Shown piece by piece: positions 25,993-33,852 of a stretch of DNA of 64,000 nt. Position 1 is the first letter of the stretch. Each line of letters begins with the position of its first letter. Source of the stretch: JAQVCM01 sp040403095 (GTDB lineage Bacteria > Bacteroidota > Bacteroidia > Flavobacteriales_D > Crocinitomicaceae); the NCBI GenBank assembly GCA_040403095.1, contig JBBALI010000005.1, forward strand, positions 69,943 to 133,942. Direction: 5' to 3'. The position numbers and the translations under genes are program-made. Under the pieces are notes generated by a model, which was not told where the DNA came from, did not search any database, and saw only the letters and a program-made list of their open reading frames with translations.

Positions 25993-26022
25993 CAAATGTA
26001 TGAAAGATTTCTGTTGTAGCAA
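25993..26022 (-). promoter_or_regulatory. Promoter of the tRNA-tuf-secE-nusG-rpl-rpo operon
   Basis: Minus strand TTG (26,022-26,020), 19-base spacer, TACATTTG (26,000-25,993), a full match to the Bacteroidota consensus. The predicted start near 25,986 gives a leader of about 60 nt before the first tRNA. Confidence 0.75.
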
Positions 26023-26053
26023 GTCTTTTTATAAGTTTTTTAAAAAATATTTT

Positions 26054-26089
26054 CAAAAAAATAGTGGGCAACAAGGTGCTGCCCACTAT
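26054..26089 (-). terminator. Rho-independent terminator after hpf
   Basis: A 10-bp perfect stem ATAGTGGGCA/TGCCCACTAT is followed by seven T residues on the minus strand, 25 bp past the hpf stop. It closes the rpsU-xerC-hpf unit. Confidence 0.88.
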
Positions 26090-26113
26090 AATCTTCTAAT
26101 TATCAATAATTAA

Positions 26114-26404
26114 TTACACTTTTTCTTTATGCTTAACAACTTGTTTTCTCAAAGCTTCAACCACTAAATCTGCTGCCTCTTCAAAAGATTTGCATTGTTT
26201 TTTTGCAAACAACTCTTTGCCTGGAATTAAAATCTTTATCTCTGTAATTTTATTCTCTTTGTCACTGCTTTTATCTAATCTTAAAAAAACTTCACCAGCA
26301 ATAATGTGATCAAAAAATAATGAAAGTTTTGAAACTTTGTCATTGATGTAATCTAACAATTTTTGATCCGCATCGAAATGGATTGAATGAATTTTAATGT
26401 CCAT
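26114..26404 (-). CDS. hpf: Ribosome hibernation-promoting factor, HPF/YfiA family (short form)
   Basis: This 96-residue protein is the short, single-domain form: DIKIHSIHFDADQKLLDYIND at the start (in parts), an acidic LRLDKSSDKENK loop and the FEEAADLVVEALRKQVVKHKE helix typical of the family (cited core EEAADLVVEALRKQ). It binds the 30S decoding centre in slow growth. It begins 2 bp after the xerC stop, so it is coexpressed with xerC and rpsU. Confidence 0.93.
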   Translation of the reverse strand: MDIKIHSIHFDADQKLLDYINDKVSKLSLFFDHIIAGEVFLRLDKSSDKENKITEIKILIPGKELFAKKQCKSFEEAADLVVEALRKQVVKHKEKV

Positions 26405-26406
26405 AA

Positions 26407-27300
26407 CTACTCTTTTTTGTGCCCACGAGGATGGGCTTGTGAATAAATATTGTTTAACTGTGCAAATGAGTTGTGCGTGTATACCTGCGTTGCAGATAAA
26501 TTTGCATGACCTAATAAATCTTTTAATGTTTCTAACCCTGCTCCATTATTCAACATATGTGTTGCAAAAGTATGTCTCAAAACATGTGGACTTTTTTTAT
26601 CTAAACTCGTTACACTACCAAGGTAATAATTTATTTTTCGATAAACAAACTTTGGATACAACTTATTTCCGTTTTGGAGAACATAAAAATAAAAAGAATC
26701 AATTCCCATTTGTTTTTTAAACTCTAAATATTTTTGAATCAATGTATTCAATTCATCACTAATCGGGATGATACGTTCTTTATTGCGTTTTCCTAAAACC
26801 TTAATATTTCTTAAAGAAACATCTTTTTGTTTCAATTCAATCAATTCAGACAAACGAATTCCTGTCTGATAAAACATCTCAACAATCAAATGATCCCTTA
26901 CTCCTTCAAAATCTTGCGCAAACATTGCTTCTGTCTTTTCAATGGAAATCTCACTTTGCTTTGCAAATGAAGGCAATCTCTTTTCTTGTTTTGGCCCTTG
27001 GACTTTGAGCATCGGGTTATTCTCAACCAACGATTGCTTTTGCGCCCATTTATAAAAAGACCTGAGTGTGGAAAGTTTGCGATTTACAGATCTTCTGTCA
27101 ATATTGGACTCGATCAATTCGACAATCCAAGAACGAACTAATTGATGATTGACTTCTTGCAATTCTGAAATCGTGCTGATATTCGTAAAATCAAGAAATT
27201 GTTTTAGGTCGTTTAAGTATGCAGTGATTGTATGGTCAGAAACCCTTTTCTCAGTGAGTAGGTAATTATTGAAATCTTCTAAAACAAAAAAAGGAGCCAT
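26407..27300 (-). CDS. xerC: Tyrosine recombinase XerC
   Basis: This 297-residue integrase-family enzyme has the N-terminal SAM-like DNA-binding domain (NNYLLTEKRVSDHTITAYLND, cited core SDHTITAYLNDL) and the catalytic domain with Arg in QTGIRLSELIEL, HVLRHTFATHML, LLGHANLSATQVYTHN (nucleophile Tyr in QVYTH). It resolves chromosome dimers at dif with XerD. Length is normal. Its start is preceded by AAAGGAG, an unusual Shine-Dalgarno for this phylum. Confidence 0.95.
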   Translation of the reverse strand: MAPFFVLEDFNNYLLTEKRVSDHTITAYLNDLKQFLDFTNISTISELQEVNHQLVRSWIVELIESNIDRRSVNRKLSTLRSFYKWAQKQSLVENNPMLKVQGPKQEKRLPSFAKQSEISIEKTEAMFAQDFEGVRDHLIVEMFYQTGIRLSELIELKQKDVSLRNIKVLGKRNKERIIPISDELNTLIQKYLEFKKQMGIDSFYFYVLQNGNKLYPKFVYRKINYYLGSVTSLDKKSPHVLRHTFATHMLNNGAGLETLKDLLGHANLSATQVYTHNSFAQLNNIYSQAHPRGHKKE

Positions 27301-27305
27301 ATAGA

Positions 27306-27312
27306 CTCCTTT
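27306..27312 (-). promoter_or_regulatory. Shine-Dalgarno sequence AAAGGAG of xerC
   Basis: On the minus strand AAAGGAG lies 5 bases before the xerC ATG. Bacteroidota ribosomes generally do not use Shine-Dalgarno pairing, because bS21, bS18 and bS6 sequester the 16S tail. rpsU (bS21) lies directly upstream, so a link is conceivable. Confidence 0.5.
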
Positions 27313-27337
27313 AACGTTATTTTAGAATAAAAGTTTC

Positions 27338-27529
27338 TTACATTTCTGCAGAAATCATTTTTTCTTTATAAGCTGCTTTGATATTTTCTTGACGATTGAT
27401 AACAGAAGGCTTGATGAACTCTTTTCTAGCTCTCAATTCTTTCATTACATTCGTTTTATCGAATTTCTTTTTGTATTTCTTAAGCGCTCTCTCGATGTTT
27501 TCGCCTTCTTTTACAGGAATAATTAACAT
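27338..27529 (-). CDS. rpsU: 30S ribosomal protein S21
   Basis: This 63-residue bS21 protein matches the Bacteroidota form: MLIIPVKEGENIERALKKYK then a basic RARKEFIKPSVIN tail. In this phylum bS21 helps hide the anti-Shine-Dalgarno. The upstream leader (AATTTAATAAATAAAAAT) contains no Shine-Dalgarno, unlike the extended one reported for rpsU in many Flavobacteriales. It has its own strong promoter and heads the rpsU-xerC-hpf unit. Confidence 0.96.
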   Translation of the reverse strand: MLIIPVKEGENIERALKKYKKKFDKTNVMKELRARKEFIKPSVINRQENIKAAYKEKMISAEM

Positions 27530-27564
27530 ATTTTTATTTATTAAATTTCTTTCTAATTGGGTTG

Positions 27565-27594
27565 CAAAGATACTTCCAAATTTTGAAAAAACAA
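27565..27594 (-). promoter_or_regulatory. Promoter of rpsU-xerC-hpf
   Basis: Minus strand TTG (27,594-27,592), 19-base spacer, TATCTTTG (27,572-27,565). It lies in the 67-bp gap between rpsU and the acyl-CoA dehydrogenase gene. Confidence 0.72.
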
Positions 27595-27596
27595 GT

Positions 27597-28736
27597 TTAT
27601 TTTAAAATTTCTCTAGAAATTACTAATTTTTGAATTTCAGACGTTCCTTCACCAATTGTACAAAGCTTGGCATCACGGTAAAACTTCTCAACAGGGAAAT
27701 CTTTTGTATAACCATATCCTCCAAAAATTTGAACAGCTTCGTTGGCCACTTTCACTGCAACTTCAGAAGCGTAATACTTCGCAATTGCTGATTCTTTTGT
27801 CAAATTTTTCTTGTTGTTTTTCAAATAGGAAGCTTGATACAACAATAATTCTGCTGCTTCAATTTGCGTCGCCATATCAGCCAATTTGAAAGCGATTGCT
27901 TGAAATTGTGAAATTGGTTTTCCAAATTGTTCTCTTTCTTTTGAATATTTTACTGCTGCTTCATAGGCGCCTTTTGCAATACCTAAAGCCAATGCTCCAA
28001 TCGAGATTCTTCCTCCGTCTAAGATTTGCATCGCTTGTTGGAAACCTTTTCCAACTTCACCAATTAGGTTTTCGGCTGGAATTCTGCAATTGTCAAAAAT
28101 CAATTCACAAGTTTCGGAAGCGCGCATTCCCATTTTATTTTCTTTTTTTCCAGCAGAAAATCCAGGTGTACCTTTTTCTATGATAAAGGCTGACATTCCT
28201 TTTGAATCTCCTTTTTCGCCAGTACGAGCAATTACAACTGCAACATCTCCTGATTTACCATGCGTAATGAAGTTTTTTGAACCATTCAAAACCCATTCGT
28301 TTCCTTCAAGCACTGCTGTAGTATTCATTCCACCTGCATCAGAACCAGTTCCTGTTTCAGTCAAACCCCAAGCACCAATCCATTCTGCACTTGCAAGCAG
28401 AGGCAAATATTTTTTCTTTTGGGCTTCTGAACCGTGATAGTAAATGTGTCCTGTACAAAGTGAATTGTGCGCAGCTACTGACAAACCAATTGACCCACAA
28501 ACTTTTGCGATTTCAGAAACAACTGTAATGTATTCATCATAACCAAATCCAGAACCACCATATTCTTCAGGAATAAAAACACCCATCAAACCTAATTCAC
28601 CTAGTTTTTTGAAAACATGTACAGGGAATTCTTGCGTTTCGTCCCATTCCATAAAGTTAGGACGGATTTCTTTTTCTGCAAAATCACGCACCATTTGCGC
28701 GATCATTTTTTGGTTTTCGCTTAATTCAAAATTCAT
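27597..28736 (-). CDS. Acyl-CoA dehydrogenase
   Basis: This 379-residue flavoenzyme oxidises acyl-CoA to trans-2-enoyl-CoA in fatty- or branched-acid breakdown. It shows the three domains of the family: the N-terminal helical domain (ENQKMIAQMVRDFAEKEI), the beta domain with WGLTETGTGSDAGG and the C-terminal helical domain with REQFGKPISQFQAIAFKLAD (cited core REQFGKPISQFQ) and the catalytic-base segment QIFGGYGYTKDFPVEKFYRD. Residues fit the short-chain/butyryl type, but chain length cannot be fixed. No beta-oxidation partner gene is adjacent. Confidence 0.94.
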   Translation of the reverse strand: MNFELSENQKMIAQMVRDFAEKEIRPNFMEWDETQEFPVHVFKKLGELGLMGVFIPEEYGGSGFGYDEYITVVSEIAKVCGSIGLSVAAHNSLCTGHIYYHGSEAQKKKYLPLLASAEWIGAWGLTETGTGSDAGGMNTTAVLEGNEWVLNGSKNFITHGKSGDVAVVIARTGEKGDSKGMSAFIIEKGTPGFSAGKKENKMGMRASETCELIFDNCRIPAENLIGEVGKGFQQAMQILDGGRISIGALALGIAKGAYEAAVKYSKEREQFGKPISQFQAIAFKLADMATQIEAAELLLYQASYLKNNKKNLTKESAIAKYYASEVAVKVANEAVQIFGGYGYTKDFPVEKFYRDAKLCTIGEGTSEIQKLVISREILK

Positions 28737-28779
28737 TTTAATGTGTATTGGGGTAAACTTTTGTTTTATATCAATTTGC

Positions 28780-29307
28780 TTAATAGCGCACTAAATTAAC
28801 AATATTCTCAGTATATTGTTTCAATTTTGTTTCTCCTTCTAAAAAATCTAACGAAACTAGAAAGTTAAAGCCGAAAATTTCACCTCCACACATTTTAACC
28901 AGCTCAGCCGCTGCAGCTGCGGATCCTCCTGTGGCTAATAAATCGTCATGGATTAAAACTTTCTCTCCTTTTTCGATAGAATCTGTATGCATTTCAATGG
29001 TTGCACTCCCATATTCAAGGTCGTACGAATAACCAATTTTATCGTAGGGCAATTTTCCAGATTTTCTAATCAAGACAAATGGAACGCCTAATCTAATTGC
29101 TAATGGATATCCAAATAAAAAGCCTCTGCTTTCAATTCCTGCAATTTTATCGATTTTTAGGTCTTTATATAACTCAACCAAATGATCTAAAATCTCAGCT
29201 GACAAAACTGGATTCATCATGATGGGTGTGATGTCTTTGAAAATAATTCCTTCCTTTGGAAAATTAGGAACATCACGAATTACCGATTTTATTTGATTTT
29301 CAATCAT
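28780..29307 (-). CDS. apt: Adenine phosphoribosyltransferase
   Basis: This 175-residue purine-salvage enzyme joins adenine and PRPP to AMP. The PRPP-binding motif VLIHDDLLATGGSAAAAAEL, the N-terminal FPKEGIIFKDITPIM and the GIESRGFLFGYPLA loop are all present. Length is normal. It is in the same direction as the acyl-CoA dehydrogenase, with a 43-bp gap. Confidence 0.96.
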   Translation of the reverse strand: MIENQIKSVIRDVPNFPKEGIIFKDITPIMMNPVLSAEILDHLVELYKDLKIDKIAGIESRGFLFGYPLAIRLGVPFVLIRKSGKLPYDKIGYSYDLEYGSATIEMHTDSIEKGEKVLIHDDLLATGGSAAAAAELVKMCGGEIFGFNFLVSLDFLEGETKLKQYTENIVNLVRY

Positions 29308-29475
29308 TGAATTTGGAATATATTTTACAATTAAAAACTATCTTGATTTGACTAAGAACTTTCATCCAAAAACATATCAAACATTGTTTATTTTAGGGTA
29401 CAATTTTACGAAGAATTTATTGAAGAACAATCCTCAATAATTAGATTTGATTGAAATCATTTGAAATGTAATTCG

Positions 29476-30342
29476 TCATTCCACTATTACATAAGGTTTC
29501 AATTTTTCAAAAACCTCGTCCGTAATTAAAACAGACTTTTTAAGATCTTCAATTTTTTTGAAAGTTCCAATCTGTGCACGTATTTTTACAATTGAATTAG
29601 CAATGTTCCATTTGATGTATGGATGTGCTTTCAATAGCTCAACTGGCGCCGTATTGATATTGATTTTTTGAATCAAATTGGGATTTACAGAAATATTTGG
29701 CGCAATAATATCTAACTTTTCTTGATCAAACTTCCAAACTTCAAGTAATTGTTCTTTATTGATGAATCCACCCAATTCAGTTCGCTTTTTAATAATTTGT
29801 TTAGCGAAAAATGGTCCGATTCCTTTCACGGTAAGTAATTCTTCTTCTGTTGCAGAATTTACTTCAATCTTCGCAATTTTTTTAACTTCAAATTCTGATT
29901 TTTCGAATTTATTGTATGTTGGTTTAGTTGGAAAAATCAATGAGTCTTTAATTACAGTGTAAAATTGGTCTGAGATTACAAAAACACGCTTCAAATCTTC
30001 CTCTGAGTAAAATCCTCTTTTGCCAAACTTTAAAATTATTGCAGCTTGCTTAGGACTCATTCCAAGTTTTATCCATTCGGCTTCACTGTATTTATTTGGA
30101 TCGAATTTGGATGGTGGAATTTTGAATTTGGAAGATTTTTTAAAATATTGTTTCTTTTCTCTTTTTTTAAATTCAATGTTTTTATAGTTTTCCTTTTGAA
30201 AAGGAGTTTGCGAGAAAGTGAATTTTTGAGGAGGATTGATCAAAAAATAAAATCTAGGAATCAAAACAACAACAATCATGGTGATTGTGAAGATAACTAT
30301 CGCTCTACGAGATCTTTTTGAAAAATGAATTGGATTTTGCAT
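29476..30342 (-). CDS. ComEA-like helix-hairpin-helix protein with N-terminal membrane anchor
   Basis: This 288-residue protein has one N-terminal hydrophobic segment (about residues 14-34) and then a soluble region with three helix-hairpin-helix (HhH) units: MSPKQAAIILKFGKRGF (about 95), VNSATEEELLTVKGIGPFFA (about 165) and INTAPVELLKAHPYIKWNIA (about 228). The middle one carries the GIGPFFAKQI hairpin typical of ComEA, which binds DNA outside the inner membrane in natural competence. Three units are more than the one or two in ComEA. Competence in this organism is not shown. Confidence 0.8.
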   Translation of the reverse strand: MQNPIHFSKRSRRAIVIFTITMIVVVLIPRFYFLINPPQKFTFSQTPFQKENYKNIEFKKREKKQYFKKSSKFKIPPSKFDPNKYSEAEWIKLGMSPKQAAIILKFGKRGFYSEEDLKRVFVISDQFYTVIKDSLIFPTKPTYNKFEKSEFEVKKIAKIEVNSATEEELLTVKGIGPFFAKQIIKKRTELGGFINKEQLLEVWKFDQEKLDIIAPNISVNPNLIQKININTAPVELLKAHPYIKWNIANSIVKIRAQIGTFKKIEDLKKSVLITDEVFEKLKPYVIVE

Positions 30343-30393
30343 CTAGCTGTTTCTAGAAACTAAAAATACACAATTTAGAAATATCAACAAGAA

Positions 30394-31851
30394 TTATTTG
30401 GATTTATTTTGTGTCAAATAGTAAACTGGAATTCCAAGTAAGACAATTCCCAAGCCAAGTCCTGTGTTTAAAGGCTGATAAATCAACAAATCAATACAAA
30501 TTGAAAGAGTCACTAAAAGATAAAGCGCAGGAATGATTGGATAACCGAATGCTTTGTATGGCCTTTCAGTATCTGGCTCTTTTTTGCGCAAGATAAAGAT
30601 TCCAGCGATTGTCAGAATATAAAAAATCAAAGACGCAAAAGTTGAATACATCAATAAATCTCCATATTTACCTGAAATACAAAGTACGCAAGCCCAAACA
30701 CATTGCAACCAAAGCGCAGTTGCTGGCACTTGATTTTTGTTTAAAACACCTGCTTTTCTGAAAAACAATTTGTCGTTTGACATGGCATAAAACAGTCTTG
30801 AACCAGATAATATCAATCCGTTATTGCAACCAAAGGTTGAAATCATAATAAGTCCTGCCATTAAATAAACGGCGATTTCACCAAAAATCATAGAAGAAGC
30901 CGCTGTTCCTACTCGATCTTCAGTTGCAAACATAATTCCCTTGCCAACGATGGTGGTTGCTTCATTACTTCCATGCATTGGTAGCAAAGCCAAATAGGCT
31001 AAATTCGCCAAAATGTAGATGATTGTCACAATTAAAGTTCCCAAGAACAAACTTCTGGGAATATTCTTCTTGGGGTCTTTGATTTCAGCAGCGATAAAAG
31101 TTACGTTGTTCCATGCATCTGAGGAGAAAAGTGAATTGATAATGGTTGCACCCATTGCGCCTAATAATGCAAAACCTGCAATTGGTATAACGGCAGTTAC
31201 TTTTCCATCTTTCATGATAGTTTGACTTGCCGTCCACATGTCGTGAAAATTATTTGCCAAAGTATCTGTTTTCAATCCAACGGCCAAGCCTAAAACAATC
31301 AGCGCGAAAAGTGCTATGAGTTTCGCAGAGGTAAAAATCAATTGAACTCTTTTTCCATTTTGAATGCCTCTCGTATTGATAAAAGTCAAAAAAACGATTG
31401 AAAAAATGGCTAGTAATTGCGCATACGTCAAAGCGAAAGTTTTTGAAAACTGATAAATTACTGTGTTTAATTCAGGAAAAAAAACAGCTGTAAACTTAGC
31501 GAAGGCAACTGCCACAGCGGCAATTACGCCTGTTTGAATGACTGTAAAAACTGTCCAACCATATAAAAAAGAGACCATTCGGCCATAAGCACGTTGAATG
31601 TAAACATATTGTCCACCAGCATTTGGCATCATTCCAGCTAATTCGCCGTAACTCAAGGCAGCAAAAACAGTAATTAAACCCGTTAGCACCCACAAAACCA
31701 GCATCCAACCTACAGAACCAATATCTCGCGCCATGATGGTTGTCACGATAAATATTCCTGAACCAATCATCGAACCAGCGACAATACTAGTGGCATCGAA
31801 AAGTCCGAGCGTACGTTTTAATTCTTGATTTTGTGACATAAAATTGGGCAT
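30394..31851 (-). CDS. APC-family amino-acid permease
   Basis: This 485-residue inner-membrane transporter has about twelve helices. The first carries the APC substrate motif GSMIGSGIFIV, and the second a GELAGMMPNAGGQYVYIQRAYG block typical of LAT/YfnA-like members (cited core MMPNAGGQYVYIQRAYG). Two ATG codons near the start (31,851 and 31,839, MSQNQELKRTLGL) are both possible. Substrate is not predictable. A different APC permease gene lies just upstream. Confidence 0.9.
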   Translation of the reverse strand: MPNFMSQNQELKRTLGLFDATSIVAGSMIGSGIFIVTTIMARDIGSVGWMLVLWVLTGLITVFAALSYGELAGMMPNAGGQYVYIQRAYGRMVSFLYGWTVFTVIQTGVIAAVAVAFAKFTAVFFPELNTVIYQFSKTFALTYAQLLAIFSIVFLTFINTRGIQNGKRVQLIFTSAKLIALFALIVLGLAVGLKTDTLANNFHDMWTASQTIMKDGKVTAVIPIAGFALLGAMGATIINSLFSSDAWNNVTFIAAEIKDPKKNIPRSLFLGTLIVTIIYILANLAYLALLPMHGSNEATTIVGKGIMFATEDRVGTAASSMIFGEIAVYLMAGLIMISTFGCNNGLILSGSRLFYAMSNDKLFFRKAGVLNKNQVPATALWLQCVWACVLCISGKYGDLLMYSTFASLIFYILTIAGIFILRKKEPDTERPYKAFGYPIIPALYLLVTLSICIDLLIYQPLNTGLGLGIVLLGIPVYYLTQNKSK

Positions 31852-31890
31852 AAAAACAAAAAGTCAATCAAAAAAATTGACTGACTTTTT
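31852..31890 (-). terminator. Rho-independent terminator after the second permease
   Basis: AAAAAGTCA/TGACTTTTT plus an inner TCAA/TTGA pair make a 14-bp stem (one G-U) around a T-rich loop on the minus strand, followed by a T-rich tail. It separates the two permease genes, so they are probably independent units. Confidence 0.75.
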
Positions 31891-31909
31891 GTACTAGTAA
31901 TTTTAAAAT

Positions 31910-33529
31910 TTAATCTTCTTTCGTTTCGTTTGAATCATTTGCAGAATCATCACTTTGTTTATTCAACAAACTATGTCTTCTACTGTAACCAAAATAAATG
32001 AATAAACCAGCAACCATCCATATTCCAGCAACTGTTAAAGTTGTTAAATCAAGTGCTAAAATCATCATTAGGCAAACCAAAATTCCCAAGATAGGAACTA
32101 AAGGAACCAATGGTGTTCTAAATGGACGATGAAGATTTGGGAAATTTTTTCTCATTACCAAAATACCAGCACAAACAATGATAAAGGCAAATAAGGTTCC
32201 AAATGACGTTAAATCTCCAGCAACACTTCCAGGCACAAATGCAGCAAATGAACCTACCATCAACAACAACATCAAATTTGATTTGTAAGGCGTTTTGAAT
32301 TTTGGATGAAGATCTGAAAATAATTTTGGGATCAAACCATCTTTTGACATTGAATAAAAAACACGTGTTTGTCCCATCAACATCACTAAAATAACAGAAG
32401 AAAAACCAGCAAGAATGGCGACAGTAATACTTGTTCCCAGCCAACCATAACCTTTCATGTAGGTGTTGACTGCGTATGAAACAGAGGCCTCTTTACCAGC
32501 AGCACCATATTCTGACCAATGAGCAACACCAGTTAAAACGTGCGCAAAAAGAATGTAAAGAATGGTACAAACAACTAACGAACCAAGAATACCTATTGGC
32601 ATATCTCTTTTAGGATTTTTAGCTTCTTGTGCAGCTGTTGAAACCGCATCAAAACCAATGAATGCAAAGAAAACGATAGCAGCTCCACCAAGAACTCCAC
32701 CCCATCCCCATTTAAAGATTCCTTCATGTCCAATTGTGCTTTCAGGAATTAAATAAGGTGTATGATTTTCTGGTTTGATATAACTCCAACCAATCACAAT
32801 AAAAATTAATACAATGGCAACTTTAATAAAAACCATAATTCCATTAAAGAAAGCAGATTCTTGTGTTCCTTTGATAAGCAATAAAGAAACGGCAACTAGT
32901 ATTAAAAGTGCAGGCGAATTGACTAAACCATTGGTCGTATGAACCATGTTTTTTAGCGCTGGAGTAACTTTAGAAAGTTCCGCATCCGTTAAAATCAATA
33001 CACCTTGTTTGGCGTGAGATGCCAATTTCGCAGAAAATTGCATGATATTATCATTTCCTATTACCTTATTTACATGTTCAAAAGGAGAGTGACACCATTC
33101 ATAGGGTATAGCACCGCCGAGTAGGTTATTTAAATATTCACTCCACGCGATAGAAACTGTTGCGGCACCTAAAGCATATTCCATCACCAAAGCCCAACCG
33201 ATTATCCAAGCAACAATTTCACCAAGAGTAGCATAAGAATACGTATACGCACTACCTGCAATTGGAATCGTTGATGCAAATTCAGCATAACAAAGACCTG
33301 CAAAAGCGCAACCAATTGCTGCAACAGCAAAAGATAATGTTACACCAGACCCAGCAGCTTCAGCAGAAGCTTTTGCTGTATTTACGAATAAACCAGCACC
33401 AATAATAGCACCAATTCCTAGAGCAATTAGAGACCAAGCGCCTAATGTTTTCTTTAAACCACCTTCATTGGCAGCAGCTTCTTTGAGCAGTAAATCAATT
33501 GATTTTTTTTTGAATAGTTTTCCTAACAT
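31910..33529 (-). CDS. APC-family amino-acid permease, CAT-like
   Basis: This 539-residue protein has the cationic amino-acid transporter layout: a cytoplasmic N-terminal tail (KKKSIDLLLKEAAANEGGLKKTL, cited core LLLKEAAANEGG), helix 1 with GIGAIIGAGLFVNTA, and about twelve to fourteen helices. The unusual insert between helices 4 and 5 includes a CHSPFEHVNKVIG loop. The C-terminus is rich in Asp, Asn and Glu. The exact substrate is unknown. It is 59 bp upstream of the other permease, with a terminator between. Confidence 0.9.
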   Translation of the reverse strand: MLGKLFKKKSIDLLLKEAAANEGGLKKTLGAWSLIALGIGAIIGAGLFVNTAKASAEAAGSGVTLSFAVAAIGCAFAGLCYAEFASTIPIAGSAYTYSYATLGEIVAWIIGWALVMEYALGAATVSIAWSEYLNNLLGGAIPYEWCHSPFEHVNKVIGNDNIMQFSAKLASHAKQGVLILTDAELSKVTPALKNMVHTTNGLVNSPALLILVAVSLLLIKGTQESAFFNGIMVFIKVAIVLIFIVIGWSYIKPENHTPYLIPESTIGHEGIFKWGWGGVLGGAAIVFFAFIGFDAVSTAAQEAKNPKRDMPIGILGSLVVCTILYILFAHVLTGVAHWSEYGAAGKEASVSYAVNTYMKGYGWLGTSITVAILAGFSSVILVMLMGQTRVFYSMSKDGLIPKLFSDLHPKFKTPYKSNLMLLLMVGSFAAFVPGSVAGDLTSFGTLFAFIIVCAGILVMRKNFPNLHRPFRTPLVPLVPILGILVCLMMILALDLTTLTVAGIWMVAGLFIYFGYSRRHSLLNKQSDDSANDSNETKED

Positions 33530-33797
33530 AGTTTTGAAAATGAATTTCTAATAAAAAAAAGTAATTTTTGACGGTTTTTATTTAGTCGGTAAAGATAAAA
33601 TTTTTCATAGATAAATGACAATTAATGTTAAAAGCTTTGAAATAATATAAAAAAATGGTGATCAGAAATCCAAACAAGAATTTACCATTGTTCAAGAATT
33701 TTTGAAATTAATTAATGTGAGTTTTTTGTGATTATTTAAACTAAAATTGCTTTTCAACTATTTTAGTAGTATTTTTGATTAAGTGATTTTTCTAAAA
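33530..33797. other. AT-rich intergenic region
   Basis: This divergent gap holds no gene that I can support. It contains a TATCTTTA box (minus strand, near 33,592), a possible -7 element for the CAT-like permease, and only low-complexity AT-rich sequence otherwise. Confidence 0.5.
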
Positions 33798-33826
33798 TTG
33801 ACTTTGCCAGTTGCCTTTTATTTTTG
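33798..33826 (+). promoter_or_regulatory. Promoter of the PAS/SpoIIE gene
   Basis: TTG (33,798-33,800), 18-base spacer, TATTTTTG (33,819-33,826). The predicted start near 33,833 lies downstream of the TTG at 33,811, which rules that codon out and favours ATG at 33,853. Confidence 0.55.
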
Positions 33827-33852
33827 AATTATTTAGAAATAAAGTCATATTT

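Noticed and set aside
25904..26086. 60-codon open frame between tRNA-Thr and hpf
   Set aside because: Covers the operon promoter, tRNA 5' end and the hpf terminator; no coding signature.
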